NCBI GenBank assembly: GCA_963082975.1
Contig: OY720344.1
Span: forward strand, 76,248,053-76,312,052
DNA: 64,000 nt
Source: Labia minor
Lineage: Eukaryota; Arthropoda; Insecta; Dermaptera; Spongiphoridae
Direction: 5' to 3'
The notes below the pieces were generated by a model, which saw only the letters and a program-made list of their open reading frames with translations, had not been told where the DNA came from and did no database searches. The position numbers and the translations under genes are program-made. Of this stretch, positions 11,158 through 23,146 are shown piece after piece. How positions within the stretch are numbered: the first letter of the stretch is position 1; each line of letters starts with the position of its first letter.

Positions 11158-12457
11158 TATATAAATATAATTAATTTTAGTAATTATATAATCAGAACAA
11201 AATAAATTAAACATTAATAAACTCATATATAAATTAACGGAAATTTCAAAATGTCATCCACTACTTTTAAAAAATAAATTTTCAAAAAAATAACTCTCTA
11301 TTCAATTTTTGATCTTTTTTAGATTTAGAAGATTTAAACTATTTTATTCTATCTTATTTTTGGAAAATGTATCAACAATTTATTTTCATGAGACATTTGA
11401 AATCAAAACGGACAATTAATAAATAATATTTTTCACTGACATATGAGAGAAAAAAGTTAAATAGAAACTCTGGATAATACTATAATACATTTACTACGTA
11501 TATCATAAATTCAAAAGTGCAACTTGGCTGTCAACTAAAAGAACACATTTTTTTTTTATTTATTTTTAAATGAAAATATTATATTTTAAATGAAATACCA
11601 ATATTCTTCAAATAAGTTGATTTTATCTTTTACCTATATTTCGAAAATACTACATCTAAATTCAATTTTATAAAGAAAAATGATATTTTTAAACATATAA
11701 AATGTCGCTTGATAATATTTTATATACTGTAAAATAGTAGAAAGAGAAAATTCTCCAACAAAACTGGGATGCTCGGTGAAAGTGGGTGGGGATGGGGGAC
11801 GTCATATTTGTTCCTGCCCCTGTCGTTCACAGCCTCCAAGTTAAAAAGGTTATTCTTTTATTGCACTATAAAATGAAATCCTTTTTCATTCGCTTTTATT
11901 TATTTGTTGAAATAAATCATTTTTTTTTCTTTCGAACTTCATAGTAATAAAATCTCTTACAAGATACTCTTTGAAAATATTATTTTTTTTAAATTTAATG
12001 AAATTTGATAAGGCTAATTTAAAATAATTTTAACAAATTCTTTAACTATAATATTTTAATAGTTATAGATTATATGAATTTATAGGATTATTCTGAATAT
12101 AAGTTCCAAAATAAATTTCAATTTATTCACTGTATTCTTCTAAAGACAGTGAAAATAAACAGAATACATCTTAATTATTTAAAATACCAGAAACTTATCA
12201 TATGCACTACACGAAATCTGAAATCTTCAAATATTTAATAAATTTGGATCAAATTATTAAATATTTATCGAAAATAAAATAAAATTTTAAATAAGAAAAC
12301 TTATAAATAATTGATTTATTAAGTAATATGCATGTTTTAAAATTTATATTTATTCATTTATATAAAAAAATGATAATATCTATATTTTATTATTAAACAT
12401 ATTATAATATTTAGATTTTAAAATAAATTAAAAATAGCTATTTTATTTAAAGTTTTT
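11158..12457. other. AT-rich, no gene; small GC-elevated patch
   Basis: No ORF. A GC-elevated stretch at about 11760-11855 has no coding potential I can see and could be regulatory DNA or an old repeat. Confidence 0.5.
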
Positions 12458-13010
12458 TACTATCTCGCTAGAGATAGTATTGCGATCACGAAAATTTTGG
12501 ATGTCGAGATTTTGATGTTTTTATACGTTATGAAGGTTCCTGAGTCATTTTCACTAAAGTTGAGAAAAATGTCTGTGAGTGTGTGTATGTAGACAAGATT
12601 ACGCAAAAATGGTTTGAGCTAGATCAATGAAATTTGGTACACGGGCATTATTCAAAATTCTTAATTTTCTATCATTCTTTTGAGAAATGTAGTTAATCCG
12701 GAAGAGGGTCTTTCCTCTAAACTGACCGTCAAAATAAAGATATGGGTTTGATAATTTTCACATGATTAAAAATTGTATAAAAATGCTAAATATAGAATTT
12801 CAGTTTGATTGAATAGCTGAAAGTACCGAAATTAATTTTTTAACAGAGCAAATCAAGCGCCAGCACGTGACGTGGTGCCATCAACAAAGAGCCAAACACG
12901 CGCTATAATAAATAATAAATATTATTTATTGATTTTAATTTATAATTTAATTAATTAAATTAAATTTAATATATGTTTATTAATCCAATTCAAAATCGAG
13001 TGGAGACACT
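12458..13010 (+). mobile_element. HINE2 copy
   Basis: This copy starts TACTATCTCGC like 7488 and keeps the core repeat and the CACGTGACGTGGTGCC block. Its 3' end reads TCGAGTGGAGACACT, so the subterminal motif is decayed and the hairpin partly truncated. Confidence 0.75.
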
Positions 13011-13728
13011 TTTTTTAAATTTTTTAATTTTCACTACTAACCATTAGAAATATATATAATATATATGTGTATAGATTTGATTTTAATTAATTAAAAGAGA
13101 TAAAAAAATCTTTTTTCTATTTAAAGTAGAATTAAACTCAATTTGCAAAATAAAATTATATTCTCTAACTCAAATTTAAGAAGGAAAAATATTAATTAAG
13201 GAATTAAATTAAAAAAACAAAAACAAAGAATATATAATATATTTATATATATTAAACAAACTTATGATATTAGAGTTAAATTAGTAGGTTAAATAAATTT
13301 TATCCATTTTTCACAATTATAACTTTGTCAAGATTTCGTGCGAATTTTAGAGTACTTTAAATGCATGGCATTTTCTATTCTAATTGGAATTTACATATTC
13401 TAAGAACCAACGTTGAATTATATTAATAAGTATGTTACTTATTGTTTCTATAAAAATTTTAAAATTTCTTTTTTTTTTCTAAATCGAGTTCTTTAATATT
13501 TTTCCTATTTTTCAATTTTTTTTTAATTAACTAGAATATAATCTGTAGATAATAATTTTTGTTTTGAATAATTGTTTCTACGAATCATTTGAATTCATGT
13601 GATTCATAAGATTTTATCGAATTATCATTTTGATGTAGATTTAATCACTCATAATAAAATACTTCATAATATTTATCTTTATCTAATTGAAATCACTATT
13701 AAAATTTTAGATTTCAATTATTAAATTA
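13011..13728. other. AT-rich, no gene seen
   Basis: AT-rich sequence with no supported feature. Confidence 0.6.
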
Positions 13729-14361
13729 AATAAGTTGACCTGTGGCCAGGTCCAAATAGACGGACAGTTTGAAGTAAATTAATTTCCAGCTATAGAAACA
13801 ATTTCAAATAATTTTAATATATCTATTAATGTAATAAAAAAACAAATATGGATATAACATAAATATTTTTAATTTTATTTTATTTCTAATATATATGTAA
13901 GACTAGGCTATGACGTCATGAATGGCTGGATGACGTCATATAATTTTAAATTAAGAAAAAACTAATAAAGAAGATTTTTCTCGAGTATAAAACCAATACA
14001 AAGTGAATGATTCGTGATGATATGTAAAAAATCTCCTCATGTGAAATTTGGTGTGAAAATAACCCTTCCCTTCCTATCGTCGACCGCTAATACTATCACT
14101 TCCGGTTTCCGGATTTGCACCAAAAGTTGATCAATTCATTATACTTTTGCATTAAGTAAATATACCAAATTTCATCAAAATCCGTTGAGCCGTTCAAGCT
14201 GTACATATCTATACGGACACAGCGGACGGACGGACGGACAGACATCATGCTAAAAATACTTTTTTCTGTTAAGAAAATGCATGATTCGTGGAGATATGTA
14301 AAAATCTCCACATGTGAAATTTGGTGTGAAAACAATACCTCCCTTAATATCGCCGGTCGGT
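13729..14361 (-). mobile_element. HINE1 copy, long form
   Basis: On the minus strand this copy starts ACCGACCGGCG at 14361 and ends AACTTATT at 13729 after the GACCTGGCCACAGGTC hairpin. It has the long body: block CCACATGTGGAGA-type palindrome, core (GGAC)n near 14219-14245, and a second palindromic CTCATGTG block near 14036. The body conserves a CCGTTGAGCCGTTCAAGC segment. Confidence 0.8.
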
Positions 14362-15566
14362 AAAAAATACTCTAACTATGTGACTATAATAATTATAAAT
14401 TAATATACCATCTATTACAATGTGACAGAAAACTCAATACTTCGATTAAAGAATACTTTTTCAAAAATTCAAAAGAAAAATAATTTAGTTTATTTAATAA
14501 ATTTCCAAAAAATCTTGTTGATTGAATATATATTTATTTTAAATTTAACTTAACCATCCCACGCTTGAAAACCTAATCCATTGACTGATGTTGATAGACC
14601 CCAAGGCCGTAATATAAATAGATTGGTTTTTGGAGGAAATAAAAATATTGAAAAAAAAGATGGTAAATAAGTAAAAAAACGGCAATAACATACATAGATG
14701 GACAAGTTAGTGAAAAAAGATATTTGGATTATTTTATTAATAAAGTTTATTTTTAATTAAAAAAAAAACAAGAAATTTATTTAATTTTTTAAATTTAAAT
14801 ATTAAATAAAATAAAATTGTATTAATAAACTTTTATTTTAGTTTTAAAACAAATACTAAATATTATATAGATAATTTCAGGTAGCAGATACAAATAATAA
14901 ATAATTACTTTCAGTATAAATGATATATTAAAAATATAGAAATAGAAAGTAAAAAATACTCAGTTAATAAGTATAATTTATTTCACCCCATGAATTATAA
15001 TGTCAAAACAAAATTAAAAATTAAAGACATTACGTTAATAAGGATTAAGTAAATAAAGACATTTTGTGTGGTTTAAAATTTAATTTAGTAAATAGTAAAT
15101 AGTACTATAATGTGTATTTAGGGATTTAAGAGACTTGCCATTTATAAATCTTTAATAAATCTTTCATATTTGTTTTATTTAGTTTTTTTTACAAGAGGTA
15201 AACCTATTTAGAGATACCCAAGATACCCAAGGGTCATCCTTAGGTTATGGGAACTTCTGGGTGTACCAACTATCCGCTAAAATCCTCTCGACTCCCACCC
15301 TCGTCCTACTGGAACGGTTTTATTTACTTTACGAAAATTTCAGTAGTTACCCCATCATCAGTTTTTATTGTTGTCAATAATGGTGTACCTACCGAAACAC
15401 CATGATAAATAAATAATTAATTGAATTTTACATTACATCGAATGTTTAAATATAAAACTTCAATTTGATTTTTGTTCTTTAAAAATTCAAAAAAATATTT
15501 GCCTGTTCATTCTTTAATTTTCATGACCAGACTTGGCAACGGTTGTACATACTTAACGCTCAAAGT
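14362..15566. other. AT-rich, one GC-elevated patch
   Basis: No gene supported. A GC-elevated patch at about 15200-15400 (CCCACCCTCGTCC region) has no ORF and no repeat partner in this window. Confidence 0.5.
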
Positions 15567-15665
15567 AATAAGTTGACCTGTGACCAGGCACAGAACCGAC
15601 CCGCGGTTTGAAATAAATTAATTAACAATTTCAAATAATTTTAATATATATATTAATGCAATAAA

Positions 15666-16131
15666 GGAGGTGGCTTGGCTGAGTGTGAAGCGTGGCAACC
15701 TTCTACACAAGAAGCCGGAGTTCGATTCTAACCAAGAACGGATTTTTCTAATAAATTCAATTTAACGCCAGCTGCCTCCGGCTCCAGGAACTGACAAGCC
15801 CTGGTTCTATACAACTCTGCACCAGCAGGACTACTTCAAAAACAAGCATCCATAACCAACAATGGATCGTGATGAGAATAACTCCAGGTGGTACCAATCC
15901 ACCCGCCACCTGGAGGATCCGAATCTTCACGAGCAGACAAAAAGAAGAATAAAGTTAACACCTAAAAAACAATTATATATGGGCCCACTTAACATCAATA
16001 CCCTATTCAAGCAACAATGGTTTGTGATGAGAATGATACCTAACATTCATATATGGGCACAGTTAACATCAATACCCTTGTATATGGGAGCTTTGCGTGA
16101 TCCTAGATGGTCCAAACGCAAATAATAATAA
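15666..16131 (+). mobile_element. tRNA-derived SINE with 12-bp target duplication
   Basis: A 466-bp element flanked by the perfect duplication TAATGCAATAAA (15654-15665 and 16132-16143). The head resembles a tRNA, with an A box in TGGCTTGGCTGAGTGTG (from 15671) and a B box GAGTTCGATTC (15718-15728), so RNA polymerase III transcription is expected. The body holds an internal duplication: CAACAATGG...GTGATGAGAAT and ATATGGGC...TTAACATCAATACCC each occur twice. The tail is (AAT)n at 16120-16135. An 87-codon open frame (15862-16125) lies wholly in the SINE body and is not treated as a gene. Confidence 0.85.
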
Positions 16132-16173
16132 TAATGCAATAAAAACCAAATATGGATATAACTTAAATATTTT

Positions 16174-16547
16174 CAACGAACTTAAGTGAGTTTATACAAT
16201 CGTTCAGTCTGTCGTTCTGTCGTTCTGTCGTTCTGTCCGACATCAAACTCAAAATTTTAAAATTCTGACTTCAGATTCGGAAAGAGCATCGAAAAGTAGT
16301 ATGTAAAGTGCCTTTCATTTTTTGATACCCCCTCGGGAACATGATCAAAATGGCGTCCAAAGTTGAAATTTTTAATATTTAAAAATGCGAAATTTTAAAT
16401 TCTGATTTCAGATTCGAATAGTGTATCGAAAAGTATTAACGTAAAGTGTTTTTTATTTTTTGATATCACTTCAGGAACATAGTCAGAATGGCGTAATCCG
16501 AACTTAAGTTCGTTTTGGCAATGCAAGCTTGCGCATTCCCAGATGTT
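16174..16547 (+). mobile_element. HINE3, third Helentron-like family
   Basis: A 374-bp element inserted at the T-run of a HINE1 body; sister copies supply the empty site AAATATTTTTAATTTT. It begins CAACGAACTTAAGT, has a TCGTTCTG tandem core (16200-16240) and two diverged internal halves with AAATTCTGA...CAGATTCG. The inverted motif ACTTAAGTTCG stands at 16503-16513, then a palindromic hairpin around GCAAGCTTGC with flanking AATGC/GCATT, then AGATGTT. This is the same architecture as HINE1 and HINE2 with unrelated sequence. Confidence 0.75.
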
Positions 16548-16758
16548 TAATTTTATTTTATTTATAATATATAAGGACGCCCTGGCTATGACGTCATGAA
16601 GGGCTGGGTGTCGTCATATAATTTTGATTTTGATAATGAAGATGATTTTTCCCGAGGATAAAACCAATACAAAGTGCATGATTCGTGGAGATATGTAAAA
16701 ATCTCCACATGTGAAATTTGGTGTGAAAACAATACCTCCCTTAATATCGTCGGTCGGT

Positions 16759-17757
16759 AAACTGACTATCGGGGTTAGTAAAAAAAAACAAAGAAAATGT
16801 TTTCTGGTAACTGAAAAAATAAATAAACAATAAATAATTACTTTATTTATTGAGGAAAGCACCATAACTATCGATTGACTACTTTTAGTTCTACACATTT
16901 AACAAAAAAAAAAAAAGATTCTTTCCAATAAAGAATTAATAAGAATAAAATAGATTGCGTTTTGAAGAAGGGACTTTTTTATTTTTATTTATAAATAATA
17001 AATAAAGATGTTAATAATAGAACGTGTACTATACATTAGGAATGGGATACTATTTTTAAATCGATGGGTCAAAGATAAAGTCTTGTGTTTAAATTAACCC
17101 TCAGAGAAACAATTCCCCAAGGCGTATTTTCAAATGATAATTAAAAGTTCATTGTCTTTTTAATGAGATTAAGAAAAAAAGCACCAATTTCCATCCATTA
17201 AAAACTGTACGAAATTGAAATACACATGCAAATAATTTTCATTCACTATTCAATTCAAAGCCTAGTTATTCTCATATGAGTTTTCGAATTGATCTCTTTT
17301 GATACACATTCAATAGAGTATTAATGTAAAAACGATAAATAATTGGTAGTAAGTTACCTCCGATTGGTTGCTCTTATTTCAAAAAAAATCATTCAATAAA
17401 GTGTGGCTGAATTCCTAATTAATTAAATGATAAGTGAGCCCTAATGATTACTCTTCAACTAAAATCAATATCAATTAATTAGGTTTCACTGTAATGCAAA
17501 CCTCAATTACCAATTTCAGGTCTCTATTAATTATATAAATCAAAAAAAAAGCTTTTATCACTATTTTTCCTTCATTATAGAAAAAAATAGTTAATTTTAT
17601 TATTCCTATGAATTGGAGAATACTGGCTAATTTATAATTAACAACAAAATAATAAAATGTAATTTTTTTAAATTAAAATGTTTAATTTATGTTTTTGATA
17701 TATTTGATATTAAAGGAGATCTTACAGATTTTTTATTAAAGGTTTAAATTTTATTAG
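16759..17757. other. AT-rich; TAAT-dense non-coding patch
   Basis: No gene. The patch 17330-17530 is less repetitive and dense in TAAT/ATTA motifs, a possible enhancer-like conserved element, but nothing here proves that. Confidence 0.4.
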
Positions 17758-19312
17758 AAAAAAAAACGAGAATTAAATATTTCTGTTCACCAATTTTTTG
17801 TAGTCTTTAGAAAAGCATATGACTCAATAGACCGGGAAAATTTTTTTCAAATTTTGACCTTAATGGGAATTCCGAAAAAACTAGAATATATGAATCAAAT
17901 TTGCCTTGAAGGTAGTAAAGGAAGAGTAAGATGCGGGAATCAACTGTCAGACTTTCGAAATTCGGAATGGGCTAAAACAAGGAGACTGTTTAAGCAAGAT
18001 TGAAACTCCCAGAAATTCGCTATTTTAATATTTTTAAAAGTTCTAGTGGCGGAGTAGGCAAACACGCATGGCTAAGAAATTTAAATATGTTTGTACCGTC
18101 TAGCGTTTTCTGGGTCTTTTGGTCTTGTTTTTGTCTGTTCATTTCATGTGAAAACACGCGGTCTATTTGCTCTGGTAAGGTCATATTGGAAGACCTCTCT
18201 AATTGTATTTCTTTTTCGAACGAAAACCATTTAGGTTTATAAAATTCTCCCTTCTTTAATTCTTGCTGCTCAGTTTGTATTGAAATTGATATATTAATTA
18301 ATTTAATTAATGTTTGATTAAATCTTACTTTGTAATTTGAGTTATTTGCATATCTGAGGTCCACTGGAGAATTCTTGTTAGCTTGTTACTATTGTGTGAT
18401 CTCGATTTTATTTTATAATTTAGTTGTTTATTAATTTGTTTAGTTTAAATTAAGATTATTTGTTTGATATATTTTCATCTTTCATTTAATTACACATTTT
18501 ATATATAAATATATATATATATATATTGTTTTACAAAGATTAGTTTACATTTTATTTTCATCTTAAACTTAATTGTATACTGCTTTATATCTTTTTACCT
18601 TTTTTTACAAATTACATCATTTATAAATATATCAGAAAACGAAATTGGATTTGTTTTATTTATTAATTATTTCTTTATACCTTAAGGAGATTTAGGTGAG
18701 TTAAATTAATTGTGGTTTGGAGAGCTTCCAGTGTTTTTATTTCTTATTTTATTTAAATAAGAATTAGAAGCCATGCTTTATATATTTCTTAGGATTTAAG
18801 AGATATTTAAGTCTAACTGGGGTCTATTTGGTAAGTATTAATTGAATTAAAAGGTTTAGCTAATCTCTTTTTAAAAATAAGATCATCTGGCGACCGTTAA
18901 TCTTCCATATTTGAATTAAATAAAAACGTAAATAAGGGAATTGATTTATGCACTGGAGCATATTTTCGATTGGGAACTTCTTTGCGTTAACAGGGACGCA
19001 CTATCCCCAATTTGATTTAATTTAGTACTGGAATATGTGATTGGGGTAAAATCAAACGGAATCCAATTAAACAAAAAAATTCAAGTATTAGGTTAAGCAG
19101 ACGACTTAAATATAATAGGAGATTCCGCAATTGCAATTACAGATAGCGTAGAAAAATTAATCGAAGCAGGAAAAGAGGTGGGGCTAGAAATTAATAGTGA
19201 TAAGACAAAATATTTACTAACAGAGAGGAATAGTATTAACACACAAAGTCTTAAAATACAAAATGTAGAATTCGAAAATGTAGAAAAACGGGAAACACCC
19301 GCTTGGAATACA
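17758..19312 (+). pseudogene. LINE1A reverse transcriptase fragment split by solo LTR
   Basis: The palm of a non-LTR reverse transcriptase is encoded at 17758-17986 (KAYDSIDREN, GIPKKLEY, CLEGSKGRVRCGNQLS) and resumes at 18993-19312. The second part covers the region corresponding to LNQGDALSPILFNLVLEYV, then the YADDLNLIGDSA-equivalent with the tyrosine codon turned to a stop, then LEINSDKTKYLL. The two parts join in register with the uninterrupted relative at 43715-44207. Stops and frameshifts show it is dead. The clade cannot be fixed from these pieces. Confidence 0.8.
17987..18992. mobile_element. Solo LTR (about 1.0 kb) inside LINE1A
   Basis: The 1006-bp insert starts TGTTTAAGC and ends GCGTTAACA, so the ends are TG...CA with a 4-bp inverted repeat TGTT/AACA. 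It is flanked by GAGAC (17982-17986) and GGGAC (18993-18997), a 5-bp target duplication with one substitution. The uninterrupted LINE1A copy at 44 kb gives GAGAC as the original. The size, termini and absence of internal coding point to a solo LTR left by recombination. The minus-strand open frame 18020-18364 (114 aa) is unrecognised and may be LTR noise. The LTR family is not identified. Confidence 0.72.
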
Positions 19313-21766
19313 AATAAATACAAATAAATTAAAAATATGTATCTTAAATATGTGTGGGAATCATATATTTATTATTATTACATATTATCATTATTTTGGA
19401 TTTTTTGTAAAAAAATATTGATCGAAATGTAAGGATTCATTAAGAAATGGCTATGTTTTTTATAAGAACTTGGATTAACTGGGAAAGGAATCGAAAAGAA
19501 GACTTTTTGGTGGCTAGCCAGTAGATAATATTTATGACTCTTGCTAGCCAATTACTACTAATAATTGAAAGTTTCTATAATACTTCTAATAAGTAATCCA
19601 TTTAAAGTTTTAATAAAAATTTGCAAATTAAATCTTTTAATATTTCATTTAGATAAATGTAAATCTATATATCACTATACGTATTATTAAATGATACATT
19701 TTTTTTTATATTTCGAATGGAATAAAATTTGTTTATGTTATGTGAAAATTAAATCTTTGAGATTTTTTTCAGTTCAAAAAAGAATAAAATCATTATATGA
19801 GCAAATGGGGCGAATTTTTTTTATCAATGACCTTTCACATAATATGTTTTTGTCCTTGAATGAACCATCCTTTGAGGTCACTGAATATGGCTAGCTATTG
19901 ACCTCCCAATTCCATCCGATTTACTAGCGTTCTAAAATGAAATTGAAATGTGTCTTCAGCGAAAATTCAGAAATTATCATCTGTAGCTTCATCAAGGATC
20001 ACATTTAATAAAAGAATATAAATTTAAATGAATATAAGAAAATAATCATTTATCTATTTTGTATTAGATAAGAATTCAGAGAAAGTATAGTTTATCATAA
20101 TAAAATTTAATAATTCTTTTGTTCAATGTTGCATATCAATTAGTTCTGGTTGTAGAACTTTGTGGACTAGGTATTATTTAAAATATTAGTTCAGTAATAT
20201 TGCCAATCTTATTTTGTCAAAAAGGGAGATGAAAGAAAATTGGGAGTGAATAGGAAATGGATGGAAGTGGTTCAGGATGTAAACTTTTGGAGGAATGTGG
20301 AATTTGGAGGAAACTATGACCAAAAACTTTTCGAATTCGAGATTTTGACATAAATGAACCTCTTTAGATAAGTGGTTATCTTTTAGAAGCTATAGTTTTT
20401 ATTTTAATTTAATTTTATTACTTATTCTTTATTAAATTCATTAAGGGCGACTATTACAGATTTTTATATTGTTAGAACTTAATGTGAATGAATGAATGAG
20501 ACCGTAGTAATTATCGTATTACTTATTTATATTTTTGATGTTTTTAAATTTTTCTTTTTTCATAAAATTTAATTTCCTATTAATATATTATCTGAATACG
20601 AAATAACAAAAGCGCATACAAATGCATATCGTGAATTTGATCATTACAATTACCAAACGTAACAAGAATTTTACTTTTCTTTAGAGAGTTTTATTTAACG
20701 AGTTAACTTTATTCGTGATTTTTTACTTACATACTTGGATTTAATTTCAAATATCTTAAATTATTTCATCATGAAGGGTGAATTCAAATTCAAAAAATCT
20801 TTTTTATATCCAAATTTTTAAATATATCTAAAATATTTTTATATAAAGAATAAGAAAATATCTTTTTCATTTAAAACAAAATTCCACAAAATCATAATAT
20901 TTATTTTTAAAGCCTCATTTTTAAAATCATTATTGCATATTTATTATAGAAGTGAATATTTATTCTGCAATAGTATTTCAAAAAAATATCTGGGTTTATA
21001 TTTTAAATGATAGTTGACGACTTGGTACTAAGATTCATGATTTTTATTTCAATATGATAAATTACTCATCAAAATTGATCCTATATAAACCTCGATATAT
21101 TGATTTAGGTTAAGCTTTTCAAGTAGCAAATGTGTCCTTTCAAATGCTTATTAAACTTTGGAAAGTGGGGTATTTACTAAGATAGAGTTTATGGTTCAAT
21201 GAAACTTTAAAGAATCAAACTATTGGTTGAGTTTTCTTAGAAATAACAACCAATTAGGAACGTTAATAATGTTAAATTTAGAAACTTATCTTGGGATATG
21301 TATCCCCCCCCTAATTAAGAAATACAATACAAATTTTTATTCAAAATCAAATTTATTTTTTCTAATTAAAGTGTTAAATTATTTTAAGACAATGAGAAAA
21401 CTATTGAAGCAATCTCAAAACGGTAGTCCACGGTATTTTCCTTTATTATTTTGTTCTTTTTGAAGGATGTTTTTATATTAATTAATAACATTTTTTGATT
21501 ATTATTGTAAAAATATATTAATTTTTTTCCATAAATTTATATTGATAGTCTGCCAAAGTTAAAATTTTATATTTAGTGATATATGAAGTTCTAAAGAAGG
21601 GTATAGACAGGCACAATTAGAGTACAGAGAATCAACAAAAAATTATTTATTTATTTAGTTACAATTATATATCTAGATATACAGGGCTTCATTGTTCTTT
21701 TTAGTTTATTTATCCTTAGAAATCAATTCAAAAAAATCAAATTTAATAGATATATTCGAAATTTAC
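19313..21766. other. AT-rich, no gene; small decayed repeat remnants
   Basis: No supported gene. The stretch 20222-20310 resembles a decayed LINE1A 3' end (coding for VVQDVNFWRN-like residues). The stretch 20325-20352 matches HINE2 (TTTTCGAATTCGAGATTTTGA). Confidence 0.5.
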
Positions 21767-21917
21767 CTGGCAAATCGACGCTCATGTTATGGTCAGCTTC
21801 TCCGTCAGTTACTGTGATGAGGGTGGCGACGGTGGTTGCCGAATCTGTACTGGTGTTGATGGTGTTATTAGAACAGGTGGATGTCGTACTGCTCCCCATT
21901 ATCACTAATTTCGGCAC
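21767..21917 (-). CDS. Candidate internal coding exon (minus)
   Basis: A 151-bp GC-richer segment in AT-rich surroundings, bounded on the minus strand by an acceptor (CTGTTGTAG before 21917) and a donor (CCAG|GTAAAT at 21767/21766). The open frame starts VPKLVIMGSSTTST in phase 0 and ends MSVDLPG with one extra base. It is rich in Ser/Thr/Asn, so it is probably a disordered part of a protein. No domain is recognised. Its start phase fits the end phase of the exon at 53169-53360, so both may belong to one minus-strand gene. No initiation codon is needed if it is internal. Confidence 0.6.
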
Positions 21918-22579
21918 CTACAACAGACAATAAAAATTTTTTAAAATAAAATGTCAAAAATTTTACTAATGATTTTAATAATAAATAAAAGGAAAAATTA
22001 CAAATCTATTTGAAAAGAATGACTAATTTCTAAGTATAACAGTTTAAGTAATATCAAATTAAAAAATTAAAAATTTTTATCAAAAAATCAATTTCATTTG
22101 AATCACTTGCCTATTAATATTCTTAATGATCAAGAGAGTTTATTTCATTTATATAAATAAAAATATTACTCAATTTCCCTTCTTTTATTTTTTTAGAATA
22201 TCAATTCTTTCTCTCTGGTTTGTAACATATACAGCGTTGTGGATACAGACTTAGAGCTCAATAAAAGTTGCTTTTGAAAACTATTTCATTAGGTATGTTT
22301 GTCATGTTGAGCTCGATCAAATCCCTCTCAACAAACAAATAGAATGAATGATACCAAGTATGTTGATCAGGGGTGTGCAAATGAACGATCAGTCAAATGG
22401 TCCAAAAAGAATCTCCTATCTTCATTTGAAAAAAATTAATCTGAATTTTTCAAGGGTTTTCAATAAAACATTTTTCAATGTCATTAATGGCTTAAATGAT
22501 ATCATTTGCTTCTTAAAAGGTCAACCTCAAAAAGAAATAAACAAAAAAAAATATGAAAATTATTTTAATTTATACAATA
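21918..22579. other. AT-rich, no gene seen
   Basis: Upstream intron-like sequence of the candidate exon. No repeat or ORF with support. Confidence 0.5.
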
Positions 22580-22985
22580 CTAGCTGCTCCGAGCGCCTTC
22601 CAGGCGCTCTTCACACCTAGACGGGGACTCCGCCCCCTGTACCCCCGAGTGTAGTATTTGGTTGAAAGTCTGTATGTAAAAGGTTTTCATCCATTTTGTT
22701 TCAATCAGTATAAGTAGATAAGACATATATTTGTTTTCTTAGAAAATATATATTTTAATTTAATCAGTAAATTAATTATATATTATTATTGTATATGTTA
22801 TATTTATCTAACTCTGTGTCTATACAGTTTTCGAAAGTTCTTAGCCGCAGCATCCACTTTTCTCTAAGAGTCCCTATCCTGAGCTACAACCAAATCCTAC
22901 CCTGTCCCATCTCTCCCATGTCCCTTCCTTCATTGTCCACCCACCTTTATCTTTGGTCTTCCACTGGATGTTTCCCAATATTTGC
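22580..22985 (-). mobile_element. Helitron 3' end with LINE1A tail (minus)
   Basis: On the minus strand the element ends in the GAGCGCC hairpin (one arm mutated), GGAGCAG and CTAG at 22583-22580, followed by T. Inside is the common 3' region of the family (CAAAATGGATGAAAACC block, ACATATACAATAATAATA block). Beyond it is the last ~150 bp of LINE1A, with the GCTGCGGCTAAGAACTTTCG block. The 5' part is truncated or displaced. A Helitron-type TC end in the same orientation lies at 25751. Confidence 0.7.
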
Positions 22986-23146
22986 ATGTGTGTCTGCATA
23001 CATATCTACGTATATGATAACTGAACACTTAATAATAATAATAATAATGTATTAAATGAATATAATTGAAATTTTAGTTTTAATTGCACTTTTTTTTTGG
23101 TTTTTATTTTTATTTATTTTTATTGGAATTATTTCAAATAATAATA
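22986..23146. other. AT-rich with (AAT)n microsatellite
   Basis: The sequence around (AAT)n at 23029-23047 and the following ~60 bp is repeated at 24636-24720, on the other side of the Helitron composite. Confidence 0.5.

Larger units (their letters stand above)
15567..16758 (-). mobile_element. HINE1 host copy split by a SINE and by HINE3
   Basis: A HINE1 element with its 3' terminus and hairpin at 15567-15590 and its 5' motif CGTCGGTCGGT at 16748-16758. A SINE (15666-16131) and a second rolling-circle-like element (16174-16547) interrupt it. Removing both leaves a short HINE1 similar to 24726-25033, so the order of insertion is HINE1 first, the other two later. Confidence 0.8.

Noticed and set aside
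15862..16125. 87-aa open frame
   Set aside because: Confined to the SINE body with its internal duplication; no coding evidence.
18020..18364. 114-aa minus-strand open frame
   Set aside because: It lies wholly inside the solo LTR and resembles no family I know. Kept only as a note on the LTR.
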